DNA of 12,012 nucleotides from an uncultured Treponema sp. (GCA_947176045.1 CAMWPF010000022.1:1-12012), one strand, 5' to 3'; shown: positions 1-6,006, counted from the stretch's first letter. Notes: generated by a model from the sequence alone, not told the origin. Program-made: numbers and translations.

Positions 1-63
1 CCGGGGCGTCCGCCCTGATAGCCCGGCCTGCCGCCTTGGTAGCCGGGGCGTCCGACCTGATAG
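1..63 (-). repeat. Three tandem 21-bp units in infB encoding GYQ(G/V)GRP
   Basis: Three adjacent 21-bp units (1-21, 22-42, 43-63) encode the heptapeptide GYQGGRP, with one Val for Gly in the third as listed. The units differ at several mostly synonymous positions, so they are not a recent exact duplication. The array may continue beyond the left edge. It forms an Arg/Gly/Tyr-rich low-complexity tract in the IF-2 N-terminal extension. Confidence 0.85.
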
Positions 64-542
64 CCGCCGGAACGCTGCTGCCCGTCGCGCTCCCGGTTTT
101 GGTAGCCCTGGCGCGCCTGCGCGCCGGTGAAGCCGCCCTCGCGCGGCGCGCGGCCCTGCCCGCCGGCATAGCCGCTGCGGCCGTAGCCGCCGCGCTCCCG
201 GCGCCCGTAGTCCGAAAGGTTTCCCGCCTTGACGTTCGGACGGGCCGTATTCAGCTCAAACGTGCGGTGCTGGGGACGGCCTTCCGCCTTCTCAGCCGGC
301 TGCTGCGCGGCGGAAGCGGACTGCGGCTCTTCCGTCTTTTCAGCCGCCGGCTGCTCCTGCCGCGGCTTTACGACGACGCGCATGCTTCCATGCTTCTGCG
401 CGTCTGCGCCGGACGCGGCCGCGCCGCCTTTGGACGGGGCGTTCTTCTTGACGACGACCACGCGCTTTTTAGTTGCGGAAGCATTTTCGGGCTGCTTCTT
501 ATGCACCACAAATTCCGGCTTTTTTTCTGATTCTTCAGCCAT
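1..542 (-). CDS. infB: Translation initiation factor IF-2, N-terminal part (partial)
   Basis: This open frame runs off the left edge, so only about 180 N-terminal residues are present and the GTPase domains are missing. IF-2 brings initiator fMet-tRNA to the 30S subunit and promotes 70S joining. The visible part is the poorly conserved N-terminal extension. It begins MAEESEKKPEFVV, has a lysine/valine-rich stretch (KKRVVVVKK), an Ala/Glu/Gln-rich linker, and then a Gly/Arg/Tyr/Gln-rich tract of tandem GYQGGRP units. The identification rests on position (8 nt after the nusA stop, as in the conserved rimP-nusA-infB order) and on the basic, low-complexity N-terminus typical of IF-2; no IF-2 motif is visible. 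The ATG at 542 is preceded by AGGG overlapping the nusA stop codon, which suggests translational coupling. A different RNA-binding protein cannot be fully excluded without the rest of the frame. Confidence 0.82.
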   Translation of the reverse strand, partial: MAEESEKKPEFVVHKKQPENASATKKRVVVVKKNAPSKGGAAASGADAQKHGSMRVVVKPRQEQPAAEKTEEPQSASAAQQPAEKAEGRPQHRTFELNTARPNVKAGNLSDYGRRERGGYGRSGYAGGQGRAPREGGFTGAQARQGYQNRERDGQQRSGGYQVGRPGYQGGRPGYQGGRP

Positions 543-550
543 AAAACACC

Positions 551-2029
551 CTATTCCTCGTCCTCAGTAAATTCAAACTCGACACCGCATTTCGGACACT
601 GCGTCATGTCGAGAGTTATTTCCGCGCCGCATTCCGGGCAGTAGTACTTCTCATCCTCCGCCGGAACATCCTGCGCGGACTCCGCATCTTCCGCGGCAGC
701 CGGCGCTTCCTCCGGCTCCTCCACAAATTCCACATTCTCTTTTATCAAGCTGCACACCGCGTCGATTTCTGATTCGGTCAGCCCCGCAATCTGCTTGACG
801 GAGCCGTTGTCGCAGGCGTCCATAAACTGCACGATGTCCTCGATGCCGCCGTCCTTGAGAATCTCGGCGACGCGGACGTCCACGCCCGGAAGCTCCGCAA
901 CCGTCGTGATCTCCGCCTCCTCCGGCTCATCGTCCCTGAAGAGGCTACGCGCGGCGATGCTTGCGGCGCTTTCGGAAAGATCCATTTCCGCCGCCTGCTC
1001 CTCCGTCTTGACGTCGATGTTCCAGTCGCAGAGGCGGTTCGCAAGCCGCACGTTCTGCCCCTGCTTTCCAATGGCGAGCGAAAACTGCGACTCCTCGACA
1101 ATCGCAAGCGCGTGGCGCTTCTGGACGTCAAGGATGACGACGCGCGAAACCTGCGCGGGAGACAGCGCGTTCTGGATGAACGCCGCCGGATCGGAATCGT
1201 ACTTCAGGACGTCGATCTTCTCGCCGAGCAGCTCCCGGATGACGTTCTGGATGCGCACGCCCTTCGCGCCGACGCACGCGCCGACAGGATCGATTTCCTC
1301 GCGGACGCTCGAAACCGCCATCTTCGTGCGGTAGCCCGCGTCGCGGACGCAGCGCTCGATCCTCACCGAGCCGTCGCTGATTTCCGGAATTTCCATCTCC
1401 ATGACAATCTGCACGAGGCGCGGATCGCTTCGGGAAAGCACCAGCTGCAGGCCGGAGGACGTCCGCTTCAAGTCGACGATGACCGCCTTGATGCGGTCGC
1501 CCTGCTCGTAGGTCTCACGCGGGGACTGGTACTTCACCGGCAGGACGCCCTCCAGCTTTCCGGCGTTCCCCAAGTCCACATAAATGTTGCCGTTGCGCTC
1601 GCGCTGGTAGTAGCCGTTGATCATCTCGCCGACCTTGTCCTTGTACTGGTTGTAGAGCGAATCCTTTATGGTCTCGTTCAGCCCCTGATGCGCCGTCTGC
1701 TTTCCTGTCGCGACGGCGGAACGGTCGAACGCCTTCGGATCCTCCAAAATGTCAATCTCATCGCCCAGCTCGCAGTCTTCGCTGAGCTTCTTCGCGTCCT
1801 CAAGCTCGATTTCCGACACTGGATCGTACACGCCGTCCACAACCGTCTTTCTGGAATAAATTGAAACATCCGACATATCGTCCGCGAATTTGACAATCGC
1901 GTTGTCCGCCGTTCCGTACGTTCGCTTGTACGCCGCCTTCAGGGCGTTCTCAATTGTCTGGCGGACAGATTCTTCAGAATAGCCTTTCTCCGCAATCAGC
2001 GCGTGAATCGCTTCTGCCATTTCTGACAT
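551..2029 (-). CDS. nusA: Transcription termination/antitermination factor NusA with C-terminal zinc ribbon
   Basis: NusA binds RNA polymerase and nascent RNA and modulates pausing, intrinsic termination and antitermination. The 492-residue product has an N-terminal polymerase-binding domain (about 1-130), an S1 domain (about 135-200), KH1 (GAKG at 254-257), KH2 (GKQG at 321-324) and a helix-hairpin-helix region (about 372-430). After an acidic Ala/Glu linker, residues 464-481 form a CPEC-x10-CPKC zinc ribbon, which is not part of the E. coli or B. subtilis proteins. The frame stays open to 2188, but I start at the ATG at 2029: GGAGG lies 7 nt upstream, and the protein then begins MSEMAEAIHALIAEKG as expected for the family. 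It lies 31 bp after rimP and 8 bp before infB, so the three genes are very likely cotranscribed. Regulation probably acts through the rimP leader. Confidence 0.96.
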   Translation of the reverse strand: MSEMAEAIHALIAEKGYSEESVRQTIENALKAAYKRTYGTADNAIVKFADDMSDVSIYSRKTVVDGVYDPVSEIELEDAKKLSEDCELGDEIDILEDPKAFDRSAVATGKQTAHQGLNETIKDSLYNQYKDKVGEMINGYYQRERNGNIYVDLGNAGKLEGVLPVKYQSPRETYEQGDRIKAVIVDLKRTSSGLQLVLSRSDPRLVQIVMEMEIPEISDGSVRIERCVRDAGYRTKMAVSSVREEIDPVGACVGAKGVRIQNVIRELLGEKIDVLKYDSDPAAFIQNALSPAQVSRVVILDVQKRHALAIVEESQFSLAIGKQGQNVRLANRLCDWNIDVKTEEQAAEMDLSESAASIAARSLFRDDEPEEAEITTVAELPGVDVRVAEILKDGGIEDIVQFMDACDNGSVKQIAGLTESEIDAVCSLIKENVEFVEEPEEAPAAAEDAESAQDVPAEDEKYYCPECGAEITLDMTQCPKCGVEFEFTEDEE

Positions 2030-2060
2030 GGTAAGCCTCCATTTATCGTTTCTATAATCG

Positions 2061-2519
2061 TTATAAGTGAATGAATTTCGCCTTTGCCATCCGCTCATAC
2101 GGCACGGAAACCTGCGTTCCGTCCTGCTCCAGCACAACTGCATTCCGGTCGGAAGACGCAATCGTTCCGCACACCCAGCCGCCGGCATCCTTGTCCCAGA
2201 CGCGCACCGCGCGCCCCGCGAACAGCGCGAATTCCGCGGCGTTCTTGATGACGCGCTCCATGCCCGGCGAGGTCAGCTCCATGAAGGTGTCCTCCGTGCC
2301 GAGCAGCGCCTCCAGCCGCGGAAGAAGCGCGTGGTGGACTTTCGCGCAGTCGTCCACGCCGATACCGGCCGCCGGATCCTTCGGCGCGATGACCGCGCTG
2401 ATCTTCTTTGTCGCCCCCTGCGGGCAGACGCGCAGCTCCACCAGCGAATAGCCCATGCCTTCCACCAGCGGCGCGCAGTCCGCATAATAGGGAGCTGAAT
2501 TCAAATCGACATATTCCAA
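2061..2519 (-). CDS. rimP: Ribosome maturation factor RimP
   Basis: RimP assists late assembly of the 30S subunit. Family features are the N-terminal alpha/beta segment (APLVEGMGYSLVELRV), the GVDDCAKVHHAL segment, the ELTSPGMER signature, and a C-terminal SH3-like barrel ending in the ...MAKAKFIHL strand. It is the first gene of rimP-nusA-infB. Start choice: an ATG at 2567 would give 168 residues, but it directly abuts the T-tract of a terminator hairpin and lacks a good Shine-Dalgarno. The TTG at 2519 has AGAGGA 7 nt upstream and gives 152 residues, matching the usual family length of about 150, so I prefer it. The extra 16 residues (MFGGRADGRLRAEDVG) look unlike a RimP N-terminus. Identity is firm; the start is about 65% sure. 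Confidence 0.93.
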   Translation of the reverse strand: MEYVDLNSAPYYADCAPLVEGMGYSLVELRVCPQGATKKISAVIAPKDPAAGIGVDDCAKVHHALLPRLEALLGTEDTFMELTSPGMERVIKNAAEFALFAGRAVRVWDKDAGGWVCGTIASSDRNAVVLEQDGTQVSVPYERMAKAKFIHL

Positions 2520-2567
2520 ACCGACATCCTCTGCCCGAAGGCGGCCGTCCGCGCGCCCTCCGAACAT

Positions 2568-2594
2568 AAAAAAAGACCCGCTTTCGACGAGTCC
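2568..2594 (-). terminator. Intrinsic terminator hairpin in the rimP leader (candidate attenuator)
   Basis: On the minus strand GGACTCG, a 7-nt loop (TCGAAAG) and CGGGTCT form a 7-bp stem containing two G-T wobbles, followed directly by a T-tract that ends next to the ATG at 2567. It lies about 25-50 nt downstream of the rimP promoter and upstream of the preferred TTG start. It should therefore act inside the operon leader rather than at the end of the upstream gene. The modest stem fits a terminator that depends on a factor such as NusA; that last point is inference. Confidence 0.7.
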
Positions 2595-2615
2595 ATCTTA
2601 AAAGGTAATTAAAAT

Positions 2616-2633
2616 GTACAATCCGCATTGTAC
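2616..2633. promoter_or_regulatory. Perfect inverted repeat over the rimP -10 (candidate operator)
   Basis: GTACAAT and ATTGTAC are perfect 7-bp inverted arms separated by CCGC, and one arm contains the whole -10 hexamer (2627-2632). The predicted transcription start (about 2619-2622) lies inside the other arm, so the full repeat is not in the RNA. It is better read as a DNA-binding site. No regulator can be assigned from sequence alone. Confidence 0.5.
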
Positions 2634-2655
2634 TGATATTTCCGCACACTGTCAA
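2627..2655 (-). promoter_or_regulatory. Sigma-70-type promoter of rimP-nusA-infB
   Basis: The minus strand has TTGACA (2650-2655), a 17-bp spacer and TACAAT (2627-2632). This is a full-consensus -35 and a five-of-six -10 at optimal spacing, the best promoter in the window. The predicted start near 2620 gives a leader of about 100 nt to the TTG of rimP, containing the hairpin at 2568-2594. Confidence 0.8.
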
Positions 2656-2684
2656 CCGCAGGCGGAAGATGCGTGCGGACACAA

Positions 2685-2716
2685 AGCGCAGGAACGTGAA
2701 ATTCCGCCCCTGCGCT
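2685..2716 (-). terminator. Possible terminator-like hairpin downstream of the transglutaminase-like gene
   Basis: Minus-strand AGCGCAGG (2716-2709) and CCTGCGCT (2692-2685) are perfect 8-bp arms with a 16-nt loop, followed by TTGTGTCC, a poor T-tract. It lies 24-55 nt past the stop of the gene at 2740 and upstream of the rimP promoter. It could end that transcript. The long loop and weak T-tract make this uncertain. Confidence 0.35.
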
Positions 2717-2739
2717 CCGTCAGAACGAAGGAGCGGCCG

Positions 2740-3933
2740 CTACGGAAGCAGCACCGGAATCCATTTCGCCGTGTCGCTCATGTCCTGCGCGACCATTCCC
2801 GGCCTGACGCCCCTCGCAGTCGTCTCGCACAGCAGGAAGTCGGCTCCGCCAGCCGCAATCTTCGCGCCCGGAACGTCGAGCGCCGCACCGTACACCGCGT
2901 GGCTGTACTCGCGGCTCACGAACAGCGCCGTCCTGACTCCCATGCCCTCCAGCAGGATGCAGAGCAGCAGGCTCCGGCTGTCGCAGTCGCTTCCCGCGCC
3001 CAGCATCGTGGACACCACATCGGTGAAATCAGGAGAATCGTCGGAACCGGCATCCCGCTTGTACTCAAATCCCTGCGCCCATGAAAGCAGCAGTCCGTTG
3101 AGCGCCGCCTCGGGATTCTTCGCGTCCTTCCTGCGGGCGAGCGGCATCAGGGCTGTCTGGATGTCCGAGGCCGCCTGCCTGAGCCGCCCGAAGCCGTCGC
3201 GGAAAATCATGCGGTAGTACCGCTGCCACGCCTCCCGCCACCGCGCGTCCGACGCATACAGGCGCAGAACCGAAAATTCGCACGCCACGACGAACTGGGC
3301 CGCCGCCGCGTCCTCCGCATCAATCTGCGTCTCCACGCGCCGCCCGGCGGGAAACAGCTCCACCGTCCACGCGCCTGCGCCTGGAAACGCATAGGACGTC
3401 ATGATGCCCGGCGAACGGAATCCGCCGCGGCCGACAGCCAGCGAGTTGAGCGCAGAGATGACGACCGGCTCGTACTGTTCCGCCGATTCGGAGTCCGCAT
3501 AGCACAGCAGCACGAGCGGCGCGCCGCTTTCAGGAAGGACGATGCCGGCGCCCCAGCCGCGGGACGGCGCGGACGCGTCCGGCAGGATCATTTCAAAGGA
3601 CGCGACCGCGCATTCCGCATCCTGCCAGACAAGGCGATCCATGTCGCACGAAGCGGACAGCCGTCCCAGCGTTCCGGCAAGCGCCGATTCAGCGCCGTCA
3701 TAGGAGCCGTCAGCATACAGCCGCAGGATGAAGCTCATCGGAAACCGCTCGTGCCGGAACCGGTACGCCATGCCGTCCTCCGTATATTCAGCCACGGCAA
3801 ACCCTTCCGGCAGGTCAAGCGCGTATCCAAAATCATTGTCGACGACCTCCTCCGCCCGCAGATGCGGCGGGAAGAAGGCGCATATACAAAGGCATAAAAT
3901 GGCGGCGGAAGCGCTGCGCCTGGTCCTTGTCAT
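2740..3933 (-). CDS. Exported protein with transglutaminase-like (cysteine) domain
   Basis: A 397-residue protein starting MTRTRRS, with a Sec-type signal peptide: basic N-terminus, hydrophobic 8-21, likely cleavage after LRA at about residue 27. The mature part is probably periplasmic or extracellular. Residues about 28-200 resemble no domain I recognise. Residues about 280-375 look like a transglutaminase-like fold: a SWAQGFEYKRD segment, the nucleophile region GSDCDSRSLLLC (Cys317), SHAV (His345) and an acidic position in LLCETT (Glu370) in the order Cys-His-acid. Members of this superfamily include amidases, proteases and cross-linkers, so the substrate is unknown. I start at the ATG at 3933, with GGAG 7 nt upstream, rather than the TTG two codons earlier. 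It is divergent from rluA across 30 bp. The gene is sure, the fold probable, the function unassigned. Confidence 0.78.
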   Translation of the reverse strand: MTRTRRSASAAILCLCICAFFPPHLRAEEVVDNDFGYALDLPEGFAVAEYTEDGMAYRFRHERFPMSFILRLYADGSYDGAESALAGTLGRLSASCDMDRLVWQDAECAVASFEMILPDASAPSRGWGAGIVLPESGAPLVLLCYADSESAEQYEPVVISALNSLAVGRGGFRSPGIMTSYAFPGAGAWTVELFPAGRRVETQIDAEDAAAAQFVVACEFSVLRLYASDARWREAWQRYYRMIFRDGFGRLRQAASDIQTALMPLARRKDAKNPEAALNGLLLSWAQGFEYKRDAGSDDSPDFTDVVSTMLGAGSDCDSRSLLLCILLEGMGVRTALFVSREYSHAVYGAALDVPGAKIAAGGADFLLCETTARGVRPGMVAQDMSDTAKWIPVLLP

Positions 3934-3955
3934 TTGCAATCTCCTGTTTTATAGT
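3927..3955 (+). promoter_or_regulatory. Promoter of the RluA-family gene (leaderless configuration)
   Basis: TTGTCA (3927-3932), a 17-bp spacer and TATAGT (3950-3955) form a good sigma-70-type promoter. The -10 ends 8 nt before the ATG at 3964, so transcription should start at or within 1-2 nt of the start codon. The -35 overlaps the start codon of the divergent gene (3931-3933). Confidence 0.68.
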
Positions 3956-3963
3956 ATTGTCGG

Positions 3964-4650
3964 ATGAAACCGATTCCCATCATATACGAAAACGATGAAA
4001 TTCTCATCATCAACAAGCCTGCGGGCGTCGCCGTGCAGGGCGGCGCGGGAATTTCCCACCCCCTCGACAAGGAGCTGCCCCTCCAGACCGGGCATCCCGT
4101 CCACCTCGTCCACCGGCTGGACCGCGGCACCGCGGGACTCATGATCCTCGCGAAGTCGCCGCGCGCCGCGGCGGAATGGACGAAGCTCATCGGCGGCTCG
4201 GCCGTCCGAAAGGAATATACGGCAGTCTGCATCGGCGCGATGGAATGCCGCCGCGGAACCCTCCGCGCCGCCGTCGTGCAGCATGGAGCCGAACGCGCCG
4301 CCGTCACACACTATGAAGCCGTGCGCGAAGCCTCAGTCCGAACAGGAGCGCCGGAGCCGGACGGCGAAATCATCCTCACCGAACTGCGCCTCCATCTGGA
4401 GACCGGGCGGATGCACCAAATCCGCATCCACCTCGCAAATATCGGCCGCCCGATCCTCGGCGACGACAGCCACGGCGACTTCCGGCTGAACAAGCTGCTG
4501 CGCAAATGCTGCGGCGCGAAGAATCTGATGCTCGCCGCAACGCGCCTGACGCTCCCCATCGGAGGCACGGACAGGACGTTTTCAATCGAGCCTCCCGGCT
4601 ATATGAGCCTCTCCCGCCTCGCCGGAGCCGCCGCACAGGCGGACGCATGA
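3964..4650 (+). CDS. RluA-family rRNA/tRNA pseudouridine synthase
   Basis: This 228-residue enzyme isomerises specific uridines in structured RNA to pseudouridine. The catalytic motif HRLDRGTAGLM lies at residues 50-60, with the nucleophilic Asp at 53. The conserved TGRMHQIRIHLANIGRPILGD region (about 147-167) follows, as in the RluA/RluC/RluD group. The protein has no N-terminal S4 RNA-binding domain and is shorter than RluC or RluD (about 320), closer to RluA. The exact target cannot be told from sequence, so no symbol is given. There is no Shine-Dalgarno before the ATG and the promoter lies immediately upstream, so the mRNA is probably leaderless. It is a single plus-strand gene, convergent with the HTH-EIIA gene. 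Confidence 0.93.
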   Translation: MKPIPIIYENDEILIINKPAGVAVQGGAGISHPLDKELPLQTGHPVHLVHRLDRGTAGLMILAKSPRAAAEWTKLIGGSAVRKEYTAVCIGAMECRRGTLRAAVVQHGAERAAVTHYEAVREASVRTGAPEPDGEIILTELRLHLETGRMHQIRIHLANIGRPILGDDSHGDFRLNKLLRKCCGAKNLMLAATRLTLPIGGTDRTFSIEPPGYMSLSRLAGAAAQADA

Positions 4651-4671
4651 ACGGGGCGGCAGACGCGCGCC

Positions 4672-4708
4672 AAAAAAAGCAAGCCGCCGGAAGGAACATC
4701 CGGCGGCT
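4672..4708 (-). terminator. Intrinsic terminator of the HTH-EIIA gene
   Basis: On the minus strand a perfect 10-bp stem (AGCCGCCGGA / TCCGGCGGCT, 4708-4699 with 4691-4682) has a 7-nt loop and is followed, after TGC, by seven T (4678-4672). It lies about 40 nt past the stop codon at 4747. In the plus direction the stem has no T-tract, so it should not efficiently end the convergent rluA transcript. Confidence 0.85.
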
Positions 4709-4746
4709 GGTCGGTGTGCGCGGCGCAGCCCGCGCAAAACGGTTCG

Positions 4747-5400
4747 TCAGTCGTTCTGGACGAGCAGGTCGTAGACATCCCGTGGCGACGCGGCGGCGGC
4801 GACCGCATCCCGCAGCTCCTGCTTCTTGAGCCGGGCGCTGAAATACGAAATCGTCTTGAGGTAGTAGGCGTGCTGGTTGTACGCGGCGGCAATCATAATC
4901 AGAATATTCACCGGCACATCATCGATCGTCTGAAAGTCCTCGATCGGAGCCTTGCAGATGCCGACCGCCATGACCAAGTCCGTAACGGAGGAAAGGCGCA
5001 CGTGGGGAATCGCAATGCCGCGGCCCACCGCCGTTGACATCAAGGCCTCCCGCTTGAGGATTTCCGAAGAAAGCTCCTTCCCCGACTTGACCTGCGGAGC
5101 CGTCGCAAGGACGTCCGCCAGCTCCACAAGCGCGTCATGCTTCGATGACTGCTGGATGAAGACGACCCGGCCCGGCGAAAGGATGTTCCGCACCTGAACC
5201 GCCGTCTCCGCCGCAGCCGCGTTGGAGCCTGCCGACAGACGTTCATTCACCCATTTTTCCACTTCCGACTTCTTGAAGCGCCACACCGTTCCGATTTTTC
5301 CGGCAGGAATTTCGCCCTTCTGCGCCCAGTCGTACACCGTCCTGTCCGAGACGCGCAGATATTTCGCGACTTCCTCAATGGTAAGAATATCGTCGTCCAT
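4747..5400 (-). CDS. Fused excisionase-type HTH / PTS EIIA (fructose/nitrogen type) protein
   Basis: The 217-residue product has two domains. Residues 5-53 are a MerR/excisionase-type HTH (LTIEEVAKYLRVSDRTVYDWA, then a wing ending GTVWRFKKSEVEKWV). Residues about 70-215 are a PTS EIIA type-2 domain of the PtsN/fructose class, with the phospho-acceptor His133 in GRGIAIPHVR. EIIA domains accept phosphate from HPr or NPr, so the fusion suggests a DNA-binding protein whose activity responds to PTS phosphorylation; that role is inferred. No EIIB, EIIC, HPr or EI gene is nearby, so sugar transport is unlikely to be its local job. The ATG at 5400 has GGGAG 6 nt upstream. It lies 122 bp after cdd with its own likely promoter and a strong terminator. 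Architecture is clear; targets are unknown. Confidence 0.92.
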   Translation of the reverse strand: MDDDILTIEEVAKYLRVSDRTVYDWAQKGEIPAGKIGTVWRFKKSEVEKWVNERLSAGSNAAAAETAVQVRNILSPGRVVFIQQSSKHDALVELADVLATAPQVKSGKELSSEILKREALMSTAVGRGIAIPHVRLSSVTDLVMAVGICKAPIEDFQTIDDVPVNILIMIAAAYNQHAYYLKTISYFSARLKKQELRDAVAAAASPRDVYDLLVQND

Positions 5401-5430
5401 AAAAAGCTCCCATGATTGAAATACTTGCCA

Positions 5431-5460
5431 AAGTTTGCATTATTTGCGCTATTTTGTCAA
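5431..5460 (-). promoter_or_regulatory. Probable promoter of the HTH-EIIA gene, with internal direct repeats
   Basis: TTGACA (5455-5460) is followed after 18 bp by AAACTT (5431-5436), a weak -10 carrying an extended TGn (TGC at 5437-5439). The region between cdd and this gene is strikingly AT-rich. Plus-strand direct repeats TTTGCATTA and TTTGCGCTA (5434-5451) fill most of the spacer and touch the -10. The weak -10 together with the repeats suggests a regulated promoter. Confidence 0.48.
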
Positions 5461-5522
5461 CATTCGCACTGGGTGCTAAACAAAAGAAAACGAAAGAACT
5501 GCTCTACATCCAGTGGTGGAAT

Positions 5523-5969
5523 TCAATCCGCAAGCTCATGGAGGCTGTCGAACGGATAGAGCTCGCCGAGCGTCTTGACCAGCGCGCGGCCATAATCCGG
5601 CCCGAAGATCACCGGCATCTCCGCCGGAGCGAATTCCGTAAGCACCTGCCGGCACGCCCCGCACGGCCCCACCGGATAGCCAGCCTTCGGCGCGGCGATC
5701 GCAAGGGCGCGGAACGCCGTCCTCCCTGCCGAGACTGCGGCGAACACCGCGGAGCGCTCCGCGCAGTTTGTCAGCCCGAAGGATCGGTTCTCCACGTTCG
5801 CGCCGCAGATGATGCTTCCGTCCGCAAGGAGCAGCGCCGCCCCCACAGGAAATTTGGAATACGGCGCATACGCACGGTCCGCCGCCGAACGCGCCTCCTC
5901 AAAAAGCCTCCGCAGCTCCTCGGCAGGAACGCCGTCCGGCGCCTCCGTTCCCGCATCTGTCCTCATCAT
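5523..5969 (-). CDS. cdd: Cytidine deaminase
   Basis: This enzyme deaminates cytidine and deoxycytidine to uridine and deoxyuridine in pyrimidine salvage; it acts in the cytoplasm, usually as a homotetramer. From the chosen start the protein has 148 residues, typical of the small class. Visible motifs are YAPYSKFPVGAALL, the catalytic NCAE (Cys zinc ligand and proton-shuttle Glu) and PCGACRQV (two more Cys zinc ligands), which gives a complete three-Cys site. A GTG at 5978 is in frame, but the Shine-Dalgarno GAAGGAG overlaps it, so I start at the ATG at 5969, 8 nt downstream of that motif. Upstream lie a strong promoter and a leader with an intrinsic terminator, so expression is probably controlled by attenuation. 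Confidence 0.95.
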   Translation of the reverse strand: MMRTDAGTEAPDGVPAEELRRLFEEARSAADRAYAPYSKFPVGAALLLADGSIICGANVENRSFGLTNCAERSAVFAAVSAGRTAFRALAIAAPKAGYPVGPCGACRQVLTEFAPAEMPVIFGPDYGRALVKTLGELYPFDSLHELAD

Positions 5970-6006
5970 GCCGCACACTCCTTCAATTGAATTCCAACAC
6001 CTTCCG

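Noticed and set aside
36..570. Two plus-strand frames opposite the start of infB
   Set aside because: The minus strand here encodes the IF-2 N-terminus directly after nusA, with a plausible start and typical composition; the plus frames are shadows.
2030..2188. N-terminal extension of nusA (MPAAGCAERL...)
   Set aside because: It would overlap rimP coding sequence in another frame, and the GGAGG motif points to the ATG at 2029.
5466..5476. GCACTGGGTGC inverted repeat just upstream of the HTH-EIIA -35
   Set aside because: Arms are only 4 bp, which is expected by chance in this composition.
5412..5990. Plus-strand frame beginning MIEILAKVCIICAILSTF with a hydrophobic N-terminus
   Set aside because: Only the first 37 codons or so lie in the intergenic gap; the rest is antisense to cdd and Arg/Pro-rich. 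No Shine-Dalgarno-promoter pair is seen, and the hydrophobic stretch comes from AT-rich promoter DNA.
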